Source: Salinirubrum litoreum
GTDB taxonomy: Archaea; Halobacteriota; Halobacteria; Halobacteriales; Haloferacaceae
DNA: 64,000 nt
Direction of reading: 5' to 3'
NCBI RefSeq assembly: GCF_020567425.1
Contig: NZ_JAJCVJ010000002.1
Location: 909,068-973,067 of the forward strand
Both the position numbers and the translations under genes were made by a program. Of this stretch, positions 17,089-26,114 are shown one piece after another. Below the pieces are notes generated by a model, which did not search any database, had not been told where the DNA came from, and saw only the letters and a program-made list of their open reading frames with translations. The first letter of the stretch is position 1, and each line of letters begins with the position of its first letter.

Positions 17089-17574
17089 TCACCCGCGTAC
17101 CACCAGTACCTTCGTGTTCCCGCGCTCGTCGGCGAACCCACTCCCCGCAGGCGGTTTGATGTCGATCACCAGCGTCCCCTCGTCCTGGTTCGGCCGAAGT
17201 TGTGGCGCGACCGAGATCGTCGCGGTCCCGTTCGGGCCGGTCGTCGCGGTCTGTACCCCGTCCAACTCCGCGCTCCCGCCCTTCACGACGACCGTCGCGT
17301 CCGCGATCCGGTCCCCCTCCGGACCGACGACCGCGACCTCGATAGACTGGTCGCCCGGCGTCACCACCTCCGGCGAGGGCCGGGCGTCGAGTTCCGTCAC
17401 CGAGAGCCCCGAGAGTCCCGAGATCATGCTCATCATCACGCTCAGACTGGCGACGCCGACGACCAGCGCGATCACCAACCGAACCGGCAGGCCTTCGATG
17501 GCGCGGTCGTCCGCGACGAACGTCTCCGGTCGGAGCCGATCCACGAGCGCCGCGCCGCGTTCGCTGTCGATCAC
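17089..17574 (-). CDS. Membrane-anchored protein with carboxypeptidase-regulatory-like beta domain
   Basis: 161 residues from a GTG at 17572-17574. A short cytoplasmic part with FVADDRAIEGLPVRLVIALVVG is followed by one transmembrane helix (about 27-50) and an extracellular Ig-like beta sandwich (about 62-158: VTPGDQSIEVAVVGPEGDRIADATVVVKGG). The EGLPVRLV motif before the helix matches a haloarchaeal family I know as DUF7382. Function is unknown; it may be a surface or pilus-like component. It is divergent from the HerA-like ATPase gene. Confidence 0.8.
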   Translation of the reverse strand: MIDSERGAALVDRLRPETFVADDRAIEGLPVRLVIALVVGVASLSVMMSMISGLSGLSVTELDARPSPEVVTPGDQSIEVAVVGPEGDRIADATVVVKGGSAELDGVQTATTGPNGTATISVAPQLRPNQDEGTLVIDIKPPAGSGFADERGNTKVLVVRG

Positions 17575-17650
17575 GGGGCGGGGTGGTCCCGGCTTCCGAC
17601 AAAAACGCTCGCCCGAACGTTGAAGTGCCGGGACGGGACCAGCCCGTGCC

Positions 17651-18847
17651 ATGCACGTCCTCGGCCGACACACGAGCGGCGAACCACACCCCTCCACGCT
17701 CCCGACCGGGAGACTCGGCCGGTACCGCGCGACCGACGGGAGCGCCGGCGCGACCGTCGGCGTCGACCTCGACCGCCCACACGCTGGCCTCGTCGTCGGG
17801 AAGCGCGGCTACGGGAAGTCCTACACGCTGGGCGTCCTCGCGGAGGCGGCCGCCCGCGCCGAGGGTGTCGCCCCGATCGTCGTCGATCCGATGGGCGTCT
17901 TCGCGGGCTTGGCCGACGATCCGACGGGAGGCGACCCCGACTCGATCGGCGACCCGCCGCCGACCGACCCCGCGTCCGTCGATCCGGTCTCCGCCGAGGT
18001 CCTGACGCCGGCCGTCGCACCCAGCGCGCTCCCGGCGCGTGCCTGGCCCGCGCTCCTCGGTCTCGCCCGCGACTCCCCGGCCGGGTCGCTCTGCCAGCAC
18101 GTCGCCGGGCGTGCCCCGCCCGACGCGACCCTCGCCGAGTTGGCCGCCCGTGCTGCGGCCAGCGAGGCGACCCGGTCGGCCAGGCGAACCGTCCGAAACG
18201 AACTCCGGCGGGCCGACGACTGGGGCGTCTTCGGCCCCGACGGACTCCGCGCACCCGACCTGCTCTCGGCGTCGGCGACCGTGCTCGACTGCTCGCGGCT
18301 CTCCGACCCGGCGCTGAACGCGGTCGTCCGGGCCGTCGCGGTCGGGCTCTATCGCCACTGCGTCCGCGAGTCTCCCGCTCGACTCCCGTGGCTCCTGCTC
18401 GACGAGGCCCACGCCTGTTTCGACGGTATCGCCGGGCCAGCACTGGAGACCATCCTCACGCGGGGGCGCGCACCGGGCGTCAGTCTCGTCGCCGCGACAC
18501 AACGACCGAGCGCGCTGCCGGGGGTGGCCCACTCGCAGGCCGACCTCCTCGTCGCACACCGACTGACCGCCACCCCCGACATCGACGCGCTCGAAGCCGT
18601 CAGTCCGACGTACCTCCGGGGGTCGCTCGGCGAGCGACTGCCGACCGAACCGGGCACCGCGCTCGTCGTCGACGACACCACCGAGTCGGTCCACGGCGTC
18701 CGGATCAGAGAGCGCACGACGCCGCACCTCGGCGACAGCCCACGGGCGAGTCACCGGCGCGCGACCGTCGAATCCGACGACGACGGCCAGCAGACGCCCG
18801 ACGCCGGTCGTCACCAGCGGCGTCGCCGAGTCGAAACGACCGAGTAG
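17651..18847 (+). CDS. HerA/VirB4-like P-loop ATPase
   Basis: 398 residues. Walker A is G50-KRGYGK-S57, in the GxGKSxTL context typical of HerA and DUF87-like ATPases. Walker B is WLLLDEAH with D251 and E252. Sensor-like region VAATQRPSALPG and a C-terminal stretch with RIRERTTPHLGD follow. Such ATPases translocate DNA or protein; no NurA partner or conjugation gene is nearby, so the role is open. The last 40 residues are polar and probably disordered. Confidence 0.82.
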   Translation: MHVLGRHTSGEPHPSTLPTGRLGRYRATDGSAGATVGVDLDRPHAGLVVGKRGYGKSYTLGVLAEAAARAEGVAPIVVDPMGVFAGLADDPTGGDPDSIGDPPPTDPASVDPVSAEVLTPAVAPSALPARAWPALLGLARDSPAGSLCQHVAGRAPPDATLAELAARAAASEATRSARRTVRNELRRADDWGVFGPDGLRAPDLLSASATVLDCSRLSDPALNAVVRAVAVGLYRHCVRESPARLPWLLLDEAHACFDGIAGPALETILTRGRAPGVSLVAATQRPSALPGVAHSQADLLVAHRLTATPDIDALEAVSPTYLRGSLGERLPTEPGTALVVDDTTESVHGVRIRERTTPHLGDSPRASHRRATVESDDDGQQTPDAGRHQRRRRVETTE

Positions 18848-18868
18848 CCGGCCGCGAACGACCAGACG

Positions 18869-19210
18869 ATGAGACGGCAGGTCGTCGCGGTCGCGCTGGT
18901 CGGTTGCGGTGGGTTCGTCGGCGCAGTCCTGCGGTATCTGCTCGCGGTCGGACTGGGCGGGCCGGTCGGGACGCTGGCGGCGAACGTCCTCGGCAGTTTC
19001 GCACTCGGCCTCGCGGTGACGTTCGTCGGCGACCGACGCGTTCGGCTGTTCCTCGCCACGGGGCTGCTGTCGTCGTTCACCACCTACAGCACCTTCGCGG
19101 TGGAGACCACGCAGTTGGGTGTCGAACTCGGTGCCGTGAACGTCCTCGTCACCTACGCCGTCGGCCTGCTGGCCGCACTGGCGGGCCTCCGAGTGGGAGG
19201 ACGACGATGA
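18869..19210 (+). CDS. crcB: CrcB/Fluc fluoride channel subunit 1
   Basis: 113 residues, four predicted helices. Family motifs GGFVGAVLRYLLA, GTLAANVLGSFALG (with the conserved Asn) and LLSSFTTYSTFAVET (the fluoride-coordinating TxxxST-F pattern) are present. Fluc proteins export fluoride as dual-topology or paired heterodimers. A second crcB follows directly, so the two probably form a heterodimeric channel. The TGA sits in an ATGA that could once have been the start of the second gene. Confidence 0.93.
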   Translation: MRRQVVAVALVGCGGFVGAVLRYLLAVGLGGPVGTLAANVLGSFALGLAVTFVGDRRVRLFLATGLLSSFTTYSTFAVETTQLGVELGAVNVLVTYAVGLLAALAGLRVGGRR

Positions 19211-19304
19211 CCGACGCGGTGTCGGCTCGACTTCGGGTCGGTGGTCGCCGGTGATCGACGCGGTGTCGGCTCGACTTCGGGTCGGTGGTCGCCGGTGATC
19301 GACG
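19207..19304 (+). repeat. 44-bp tandem repeat between the two crcB genes
   Basis: Unit starts at 19207, 19251 and 19295 (the third is only the first ten bases). The repeated part includes the start-codon context of the second crcB (ATGACCGACG, GTGATCGACG, GTGATCGACG). Because 44 is not a multiple of three, the earlier start codons are out of frame with the third. Confidence 0.85.
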
Positions 19305-19639
19305 CCGCGCTCGTCGGCGCGGGTGGCGTCCTCGGTGCCGTCGCCCGGTATCTCGTCGGCCAGCGACTGTCGGGGCGACGGGCGACCGCGAGCGTCAACG
19401 TCCTCGGCAGTGCGCTCCTCGGACTGGTCGTCACGCTCCCGGTCGGTGACTCGGTCCTGCTCGCGGTCGGCACCGGCTTCTGTGGGGCGTTCACGACGTT
19501 CTCCTCGTTCGCCGTCGAGGTCGCAGACCTCTCGACGGACGGGGCGGAGCGTGTCGCTGGACAGTACGCCCTGCTGATGCTGGTCGGCGCACTGCTCGGT
19601 GTCGGTGTCGGGACGCTCGTCGGGCGAGGCCTCGGGTGA
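19295..19639 (+). CDS. crcB: CrcB/Fluc fluoride channel subunit 2
   Basis: 114 residues from the GTG at 19295, chosen because it gives a standard N-terminus (VIDAALVGAGGVLGAVARYL); the in-frame GTG at 19241 lies in the repeat block. Motifs NVLGSALLGLVVTLP and FCGAFTTFSSFAVEV match Fluc channels. It probably pairs with the preceding CrcB in opposite membrane orientation to form the fluoride pore. Translation may depend on the repeat-modified leader. Confidence 0.9.
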   Translation: MIDAALVGAGGVLGAVARYLVGQRLSGRRATASVNVLGSALLGLVVTLPVGDSVLLAVGTGFCGAFTTFSSFAVEVADLSTDGAERVAGQYALLMLVGALLGVGVGTLVGRGLG

Positions 19640-19738
19640 AACCGCTCCGGAGTCGTGGCTTCGGAACGACGCTCGGACACGTCTCGTCGGGCGAGTCGGA
19701 ACCATCATTGTGGAACCGTGTCTACGACGACGAGAGTG

Positions 19739-21787
19739 ATGCCCGAACGAGACGACACGTCGCCACGGTCGGCCGTGGCACGCGACCGGCGCGAGGAGGT
19801 CTTGACGCGGCTCCACGAGGCGACTCGCGATCTGGTGCGGGCGAGCGACCGCGAACGCATCGGGGAGGTCGTCATCGAGACCGCAAACGACGTGCTCGGT
19901 CTCGGTATCGCCGTGTTCAGTGTCGTCGATCCGGACGACGAACTGTTGCGTCCCCTGGTCGTGAGCGACGAAGCGGCGGCACGACTACCGGGCGTCCACG
20001 ACCTCGCGTACGGACCCGGCACGCTCCCGTGGCGCGTCTTCGAGTCGGACGACGCGAACGTCTACGCCGACATCGGAGAGCGTCTGCCGGAGGTCGACGA
20101 CAGCGTCGGGACGGCCATCCTCGTCTCGCTCGGCGACCACGGCCTGCTCGCGGTCGGGAGCAGTGACGAACGCGACCTGACCACCGCCGACGTGGAGTTC
20201 ACCCGGTTGCTGGCGGCCAACGCACAGTCCGCGCTGGACCGCACCGAACGCGAGGCGACCTTGCGCGAGGAGCGTGACCGGATCACGGCGCTGTTCCAGA
20301 ACGCCAGCGACGCGATGGTCGAGATCAGATACGAGACGAGAGACCCGACGATCAGCGCCGTCAACCCCGCGTTCGAGACGGTCTTCGGCTTCGACGCCGA
20401 GTCGGTCGTCGGGCGGTCGCTGTACGACGTGCTGGTGCCGGACGGGGATCGCAGTACTGCACGGGAACACGTCGAACTCGCGCGGCGGGGCAGTCGGTTC
20501 GAGCGCGAGGTTCGCCGGCAGACCGCCGACGGACCGCGTGACTTCCTCCTGCGGGGCGTCCCGCTGGACGACGAGGGGACGCCGACGGTCGGCTACGCCA
20601 TCTACACCGACATCACCGAGCGCACCGAACAGACGCGGACACTCGGCCGCCTCCACGAGACGACCCGTGACCTGGTTCGGGCGAGCGACCCGACGGAGAT
20701 CGCCCGGATCACCGTCTCTGCGGCGCGCGACACGCTCGGCTTCCCGATCAACGCGGTTCGGCTGTACGACGCCGAGTCGAACCGTCTCCGACCGGTCGCC
20801 GTCCCCTCGGACACCGTGGAGACGATGGGCGACCGGCCGATTTACGGCCCGGGCGACGGCGTCGTCTGGGAGGCGTTCAGGTCGGGCGAGGTGATCGTCG
20901 TCGAGGACGTGTCGGCACTCGACGACGGCGGGAACCACGACGGGGTGGCGAGCGCGATGTACCTCCCGCTCGGCGAGTACGGGACGATCAGCATCGGCTC
21001 GACGGAGGCGAACCACTTCGACGACGCCGACGTGCAACTGGCGAAGGTGTTGGCCGCGAACGCCAGTGTCGCGCTGGGGCGCGCCGAACAGGAACGCGAG
21101 TTACGCCGTCGGGAGACCGAACTGGCTCGCCAGAACGAGCGACTCGACGAGTTCGCCAGCGTCGTCAGCCACGACCTCCGGAACCCACTGTCGGTCGCGC
21201 GCGGCTACCTGGACCTGCTCTCGGGGCATCGGGCCGATTCCGAGGAGTGGGACGACACGGAAGCCGAGTATCTCGACCGCATCCGGACGGCCCACGAGCG
21301 GATCGACCGCTTGATCGGCGATCTGTTGACGCTGGCGCGGCAGGGGAAGTCGGTCGGAGAGACCGAGGTCATCTCGCTCGCCGCAGTCGCACACTCGGCG
21401 TGGCAGACGGTCGGGACCGCCGAGGCGACGCTGTCGGTCGTCGAAGACACCCGGTTCCGCGCGGACCGGGACCGGCTGTGTGAACTGTTCGAGAACCTCT
21501 TTCGGAACGCGATCGGCCACGCCGGGGCGGACGCGAGCGTGACGGTCGAACCCTGCGAGGGCGGCTTCGCCGTCGCCGACGACGGCCCGGGTATCCCCCC
21601 GGCGGAGCGCGAGCAGGTCTTCGAGCGCGGCTACACGACGAGCGACCGTGGCACCGGGTTCGGCCTCGCCATCGTCGCCGAGATCGTCGCGGCCCACGGC
21701 TGGTCGGTCTCGGTCGAGGCGAGCGAGAGCGGTGGCGCGCAGTTCGTCGTCCGCGGGGTGGAGTCCGTCCCGGCGGTCGACGAGTGA
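19739..21787 (+). CDS. GAF-PAS-GAF histidine kinase
   Basis: 682 residues from ATG 19739. Order: GAF domain (about 15-170), PAS domain (about 180-300, NPAFETVFGFDAESVVGRSLYDVL), second GAF (about 305-455), dimerisation/phospho-acceptor domain with H478 in FASVVSHDLRNPLS, and HATPase with N box ENLFRNAIGHAG, G1 DDGPGIP and G2 GTGFGLAIV. No membrane span, so it senses a cytoplasmic signal, perhaps light, redox or a small ligand through the GAF domains. The two GAF domains begin with the same helix motif (LHEATRDLVRASD and LHETTRDLVRASD), which indicates an internal duplication. No response regulator is adjacent. Confidence 0.92.
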   Translation: MPERDDTSPRSAVARDRREEVLTRLHEATRDLVRASDRERIGEVVIETANDVLGLGIAVFSVVDPDDELLRPLVVSDEAAARLPGVHDLAYGPGTLPWRVFESDDANVYADIGERLPEVDDSVGTAILVSLGDHGLLAVGSSDERDLTTADVEFTRLLAANAQSALDRTEREATLREERDRITALFQNASDAMVEIRYETRDPTISAVNPAFETVFGFDAESVVGRSLYDVLVPDGDRSTAREHVELARRGSRFEREVRRQTADGPRDFLLRGVPLDDEGTPTVGYAIYTDITERTEQTRTLGRLHETTRDLVRASDPTEIARITVSAARDTLGFPINAVRLYDAESNRLRPVAVPSDTVETMGDRPIYGPGDGVVWEAFRSGEVIVVEDVSALDDGGNHDGVASAMYLPLGEYGTISIGSTEANHFDDADVQLAKVLAANASVALGRAEQERELRRRETELARQNERLDEFASVVSHDLRNPLSVARGYLDLLSGHRADSEEWDDTEAEYLDRIRTAHERIDRLIGDLLTLARQGKSVGETEVISLAAVAHSAWQTVGTAEATLSVVEDTRFRADRDRLCELFENLFRNAIGHAGADASVTVEPCEGGFAVADDGPGIPPAEREQVFERGYTTSDRGTGFGLAIVAEIVAAHGWSVSVEASESGGAQFVVRGVESVPAVDE

Positions 21788-21877
21788 GCGTGTGCCGCCG
21801 GGGGCGTGGTAACGGCGGCTATCACTCGGTGACTGTCGAGTTCCGACGTCGGGCGGGATAGCCCCCGAATCGTCCGT

Positions 21878-23590
21878 TCAGCCCTCGCGCCGCAGTCGCC
21901 GAACCACGAACGCGTCGTCCAGTTCGCCGAGGAACTCGCCGAGTCGCGGTCCCTGCGTGTCGTCGAAGAAGAGGCGATAGCCCGCCGCGAAGAAGTCGCT
22001 CGTCTCCACGTCGTGTCGCTTCGCGGTCTCGTAGATCTCACCCTGGATCGCGTCGCCGTCGTGGCCCTCGGCCACGAAGTCGGCCAGTTCGTCCAGCGCC
22101 GACTCGATCTCCGCGTCGAAGTCGGTGTCGGGCAGATCGGCCTGCAGGCGGTAGTTGTAGGCGTTGTCGTTGCGCTCGGCCCACGTCCGGGCCTTCTCGA
22201 CGCGCGCCAGTGCTTCCTCGATGGCCCACTCCGGCGTGTCGTCGTCGACGAAGCCCTGACTCCGGGCCATCCGGATCCGGAGGTCCCGGTCGTCTGTCAT
22301 CCCCAGCACGGCCGCGAAGGTGTACGGCAGGCGAACGCGCTCCTCGCGGACCTCCGCGACCAGCATCGGGTACGCCCGCTCTGCGAGGGGTGCGAGGTCT
22401 TCGTCGTCGACTTCGCCGAAGTAGACCTGCTCGAACCGGTCGAACTCGTCGACCAACTGGTCGAGCCGAGAGGTGTCGAAGTCCTTCGCCTTCTTCGGGT
22501 TCCGGGCGAAGAAGTATCGTAACACTTCGGGTTCGAGCATCTCCAGCACCTCCGCGACCGTGACGACGTTCCCGGCAGAGGAGGAGAGTGCGTCGCCGTC
22601 GAGCGTGAACCACTCGTAGGTCATCGGCACCGGCGGGTCGATGTCCAGAATCTGCCGGGCGATGTCCTCGCCCGAGGGCCACGACCCCTCGGCGTGGTCC
22701 TTGCCGAAGGGCTCGAAGTCGACCCCCAGCACTTGCCACTGGGCGGGCCACTCGAAGCGCCACGGAAGCTTCCCCTCCCGGAACGTCGCGGTGCCCGCGT
22801 GGCCACAGCCGTCGATCTGCTGGCCGCCGGCCTCCATGCCGACGCACTCGTACTCGACCGTCTCGGCGTCGAGGTCGACGCTCCGGATGCCGGTCGTCAG
22901 CTTCCCGCACTCCGAACACTGGGCCATGAACGGGACGTAGTCGTCGTCCACGCCGTCCTGGTACTCGGCGAGCAGGTCGCGGGCCGCGTCCTGCTTCGAG
23001 AGGACCGTCGCCACCGCGTCGTCGAACGCACCCTCGGCGTAGAGGTCGGTGTTCGACAGCATCTCGACGTCGACGCCGATCATCTCGGCGCTCTCCGCGA
23101 GCAGGTTCGTGAAGTGTGCGCCGTAGGAGTCGACCGTGCCGAAGGGGTCGGGGATGTCGGTGTACGGCTTACCCAGGTTCCGGCCGAGTGCGCCGGCGTC
23201 GACCTCACCGAGACCGACGAGGTTCCAGTCGTCGTCCGCGAGCGTCCGCGGCACCTTCCGGAGCGCGTCCTTGTCGTCGCTGGTGAAGACCTGCCGGACC
23301 TCGTGGCCGCGCTCGCGCAGTACCTCGGCGACGAAGTAGCCCCGCATGATCTCGTTGAAGTGGCCGAGGTGTGGCACGCCGGACGGGGAGACACCGCCCT
23401 TGATGACGACCGGTGCGTCGGGGTCGCGGGTGCCCTCGGCGAGTTGACGCTCGATCCGGGCTTCGATCTCGTCTGCGATCTCGTCCGCCCAGAACGCGTG
23501 GCGCGTCTCGCCCGTCTCGGTTGGCTCGGTCGGCTGGCTCGCTTCCTCGTCGGTCGCTTCCCGTGTCGTCTCGGTATCCTCGTCGCTCAT
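21878..23590 (-). CDS. lysS: Class I lysyl-tRNA synthetase
   Basis: 570 residues. A class I catalytic core with the HIGH-equivalent H74-LGH and the KMSKS-equivalent ALSSSAGNVV identifies the archaeal LysRS-I, which charges tRNA-Lys in place of the bacterial and eukaryotic class II enzyme. Cysteine pairs in MAQCSECGKL and the region near ECVGMEAGGQQIDGCGH may bind zinc. The first 30 residues are a Glu/Thr-rich halophilic extension. Its ATG overlaps the end of pyrH (ATGA), so the two are co-translated. Confidence 0.96.
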   Translation of the reverse strand: MSDEDTETTREATDEEASQPTEPTETGETRHAFWADEIADEIEARIERQLAEGTRDPDAPVVIKGGVSPSGVPHLGHFNEIMRGYFVAEVLRERGHEVRQVFTSDDKDALRKVPRTLADDDWNLVGLGEVDAGALGRNLGKPYTDIPDPFGTVDSYGAHFTNLLAESAEMIGVDVEMLSNTDLYAEGAFDDAVATVLSKQDAARDLLAEYQDGVDDDYVPFMAQCSECGKLTTGIRSVDLDAETVEYECVGMEAGGQQIDGCGHAGTATFREGKLPWRFEWPAQWQVLGVDFEPFGKDHAEGSWPSGEDIARQILDIDPPVPMTYEWFTLDGDALSSSAGNVVTVAEVLEMLEPEVLRYFFARNPKKAKDFDTSRLDQLVDEFDRFEQVYFGEVDDEDLAPLAERAYPMLVAEVREERVRLPYTFAAVLGMTDDRDLRIRMARSQGFVDDDTPEWAIEEALARVEKARTWAERNDNAYNYRLQADLPDTDFDAEIESALDELADFVAEGHDGDAIQGEIYETAKRHDVETSDFFAAGYRLFFDDTQGPRLGEFLGELDDAFVVRRLRREG

Positions 23591-24306
23591 CGCTGTGCCC
23601 AGTAGCTCGGTGCCTCGCCGCTTCCCTCGGGGACGATGTCGGTCCCGTCGTGGTCGCCCCGGAGGACCGCCCGCTCGATCCGCGCCGGGTCGGTCCCGTC
23701 GAGGACGATACTCCGCATCCCGGATCGCTCGATCAGCTTCGCGGCCAGCAGGTCCACCGGCGCTGACGCCCCGGCGTCGCGGCTCATCGGGGCGATCACG
23801 TCGACCAGTTCGGAGGCCGACAACTCCTCGAACTTCGTCGCGTCTGGGTCGGTCTTCGGGTCCGCGTCGTAGACGCCGTTCGCGCTCGTGGCGTAGACGA
23901 GGAGATCGGCGTTGACGTACTCGGCCAGCGCGGCCGCCACGGCGTCGGTCGTCTGGCCGGGCGTCACTCCGCCCATCACCGCCACGTCGCCCCGGCGGAT
24001 CGCGTCGCCGGCGTCCTCGTAGTCGTGTGGCGGCGTCGGATCGACGCCGGAGCCCAGTGCGGCGATCAACATCCGGGCGTTGATCCGCGTCACGTCGATA
24101 CCGATCTGATCCAACTGAACCTCGTTCGCGCCGAGGTCACGCGCCGCACCGATGTACTCACGGGCGACACCACCGCCGCCGACGACCGCGCCGAGGTCAC
24201 ACCCCTCACGCGAGAGTGACTCGATCACGGTCGCGTGGGCCTCGATCCGGTCGGGATCGAGGTCCGGCGCGAGGACGCTCCCGCCGATAGAAATCACGAC
24301 TCTCAT
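23587..24306 (-). CDS. pyrH: UMP kinase (archaeal type)
   Basis: 239 residues, amino-acid-kinase fold. N-terminal phosphate-binding motif VVISIGGSVLAPD, glycine-rich AVVGGGGVAREYI, and QLDQIGIDVTRINARML are typical of archaeal PyrH, which makes UDP from UMP and ATP. The catalytic-site segment GVTPGQTTDAVAAALAEYV and VYDADPKTDPDA are present. It is the first gene of a pyrH-lysS operon; a TTAAGG element lies about 25 bases upstream. Confidence 0.95.
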   Translation of the reverse strand: MRVVISIGGSVLAPDLDPDRIEAHATVIESLSREGCDLGAVVGGGGVAREYIGAARDLGANEVQLDQIGIDVTRINARMLIAALGSGVDPTPPHDYEDAGDAIRRGDVAVMGGVTPGQTTDAVAAALAEYVNADLLVYATSANGVYDADPKTDPDATKFEELSASELVDVIAPMSRDAGASAPVDLLAAKLIERSGMRSIVLDGTDPARIERAVLRGDHDGTDIVPEGSGEAPSYWAQR

Positions 24307-24439
24307 TGCCGACAGGTAGCTTGGACGCCGGCTTAAGGGTTGTCAAGACCGACGGGCGAGAACGCCCTGGCGCTGTGCAGACACGCTCGTTTCCGCCGGT
24401 CGAAGCAACACTAATGCCCGTCGGTCCCCGTCGTCCGGT

Positions 24440-25270
24440 ATGCACACACTCGGTATCGTCGGCCCGGGCGCGTCCGACCTCGCGGAGCGACTCGCCGCCC
24501 GACTCGACGGGCGTGTCGTCACGGTCGAGTCGTTCCCGAGCGCCGACGCGCCCCTCGGCGCACCCGACACCGACGCCGCGTACGGCCTCGCCGACGACGG
24601 GTCGTGGATCGGTGCCGGCGGCGACTGCGACCTCGACACCCTGCTCGACGACCTCGCGCCCGACACCGACTACCTGTTCGCGGCCGGCTTCCCGGACGCC
24701 GACCTCCCGACGGTGCGGATCACCGGCGACAGCGAGGAGACGTCGGCGACGTCGGACGGTCCAGCCGAAACGGAGGTCACGGGGTCGCTCGTCGCGGAGG
24801 TCTCCGATCCGGCCGACGCCGACCTCGCTGGTCTCGTCGAGACGCTCCACGCGACCGAGCCACACGTCACGCTCGGCTCGTTGGTCGCCGAGGCGAAACG
24901 CCACCCCGACGCCGAGCGGTCGGGTGCCATCGCCACCTTCACCGGACGCGTCCGGGCGAAAGACGCCGAGGACGACGACCGGACGACCGCACTGGAGTTC
25001 GAGACCTACGAGGGCGTCGCCGACCAGCGCATGGCGACGATCAGCGAGGAACTGGAGAGCCGCGACGGTGTCCACGCCGTGTTGATGCACCACCGGACCG
25101 GCTACGTCGCCGACGGCGAGGACATCGTCTTCGTCGTCGTCCTCGCGGGCCACCGCCGGGAGGCGTTCCGCACCGTCGAGGACGGCATCGACCGCCTGAA
25201 AGACGAGGTGCCGATCTTCAAGCGCGAGATCACGGTCGACGGCGACTTCTGGGTCCACGACCGCGAGTGA
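24440..25270 (+). CDS. moaE: MobB-like / molybdopterin synthase catalytic subunit (MoaE) fusion
   Basis: 276 residues. The C-terminal half (about 145-276) is MoaE: SGAIATFTGRVRAKD, YEGVADQRM, MHHRTGYVADGEDIVFVVVLAGHR and the catalytic region RLKDEVPIFKREI. It inserts sulfur into precursor Z with a MoaD/SAMP partner to make molybdopterin. The N-terminal half (1-115) resembles MobB, but the P-loop reads GPGASDLAERL, lacking the Lys and Ser/Thr of a working Walker A. The fusion itself is known from other haloarchaea. Confidence 0.9.
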   Translation: MHTLGIVGPGASDLAERLAARLDGRVVTVESFPSADAPLGAPDTDAAYGLADDGSWIGAGGDCDLDTLLDDLAPDTDYLFAAGFPDADLPTVRITGDSEETSATSDGPAETEVTGSLVAEVSDPADADLAGLVETLHATEPHVTLGSLVAEAKRHPDAERSGAIATFTGRVRAKDAEDDDRTTALEFETYEGVADQRMATISEELESRDGVHAVLMHHRTGYVADGEDIVFVVVLAGHRREAFRTVEDGIDRLKDEVPIFKREITVDGDFWVHDRE

Positions 25271-25603
25271 GTCGGCGTCGACGGCGGTGTGACCGCCCGC
25301 CGACCCGCGCCGACGGCGCGATCGCCTGACCGTCGAGCCCGCCGAACCGGGACGATCAACTGGCAATTTATGCCCCGAAAGACCGGATTTCACCCGGTGT
25401 CGACCCCGTTTCATCCGCCGAATAGAGGGCGGTTTCAACTGAAAGAGACGACTTCTACTGGCTCCGTAAACGATCTAACGGTCTCTGAAAAGGTCGTAAA
25501 ACGAATCCTTTTCGCCGATTCAGGCTGAAAGCGGCCGAACTCCTCCTAACGTTCCTCCCTTTATAACATCCTCTCGCCCCAGGGATGGAGTGAGGTGACA
25601 CAG
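25271..25603. promoter_or_regulatory. 333-base spacer with a strong TATA box before the DUF7123-type gene
   Basis: No gene is seen. The stretch 25360-25570 is unusually AT-rich for this genome. CTTTATAAC at 25558-25566 is a near-ideal archaeal TATA box, placing transcription start near 25590, just ahead of a GAGGTG motif (25592-25597) seven bases before the ATG at 25604. The AT-rich upstream part could hold further control sites or a small RNA; none can be shown. Confidence 0.65.
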
Positions 25604-25861
25604 ATGAGCGCAACCGCGAACCCCTCCACTGATGCGGACGCTGGATCGAAAGAGGAACGACTGAAGCAGTTCCTCGTCGACAAAGCGCAGAACGGCGAGA
25701 TGTACTTCAAGAGCAAGTTCATCGCCGAGGAAGTCGGCCTCTCCCCGAAAGAGATCGGCGCGCTGATGGTCAAACTCCGCGACTCCGCGACCGACCTGAC
25801 CGTCGAGAAGTGGTCGTACACGAGCGCGACCACGTGGCGCATCGAAGCGGCGTCGGCCTGA
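25604..25861 (+). CDS. Small conserved haloarchaeal protein (DUF7123 type)
   Basis: 85 residues from the ATG at 25604; a GTG at 25595 is in frame. A polar, Thr/Asp-rich N-terminus (1-17) precedes a compact winged-helix-like domain (MYFKSKFIAEEVGLSPKEIGALMVKL) and KWSYTSATTWRIE. I recognise it as a small protein conserved across haloarchaea. Its strong promoter and ribosome-binding signal suggest high expression. The fold hints at DNA binding, but no function is established. Confidence 0.85.
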   Translation: MSATANPSTDADAGSKEERLKQFLVDKAQNGEMYFKSKFIAEEVGLSPKEIGALMVKLRDSATDLTVEKWSYTSATTWRIEAASA

Positions 25862-26085
25862 TCCGCGCCCGTAGCCAGTCACTGGCCCGCCCGGTCCCCC
25901 GTCGGTCCCCGCCGGTTCCCGTACTGCCTTCCGAACTACTCGGTCTCTCGCACCCTGCGAACAGACCGGTCTCACCCCGACCGAGACACCCTCACAAACC
26001 CCCTTCGTTTCGACTGGAGACCGATTGTTTTTCCGCGCGTGAGTGAATTCTGGCGTGTGAACACCCACCACGCTGTGGCGACAGC

Positions 26086-26093
26086 GTTTATGA
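26086..26093 (+). promoter_or_regulatory. TATA box of htpX
   Basis: GTTTATGA in an otherwise GC-rich spacer, 21-29 bases before the htpX ATG at 26115, consistent with a leaderless or nearly leaderless transcript. Confidence 0.55.
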
Positions 26094-26114
26094 GTTCCAG
26101 CGAGTAGAGAGGGT

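Noticed and set aside
16773-17141. 122-codon minus-strand frame between trmB and the carboxypeptidase-regulatory-like gene
   Set aside because: It overlaps the end of the neighbouring gene, contains low-complexity repeats and has no recognisable domain or promoter.
17081-19816. A 911-codon minus-strand frame over the HerA-like ATPase and crcB genes
   Set aside because: Antisense shadow; the plus-strand genes carry clear motifs and the frame does not.
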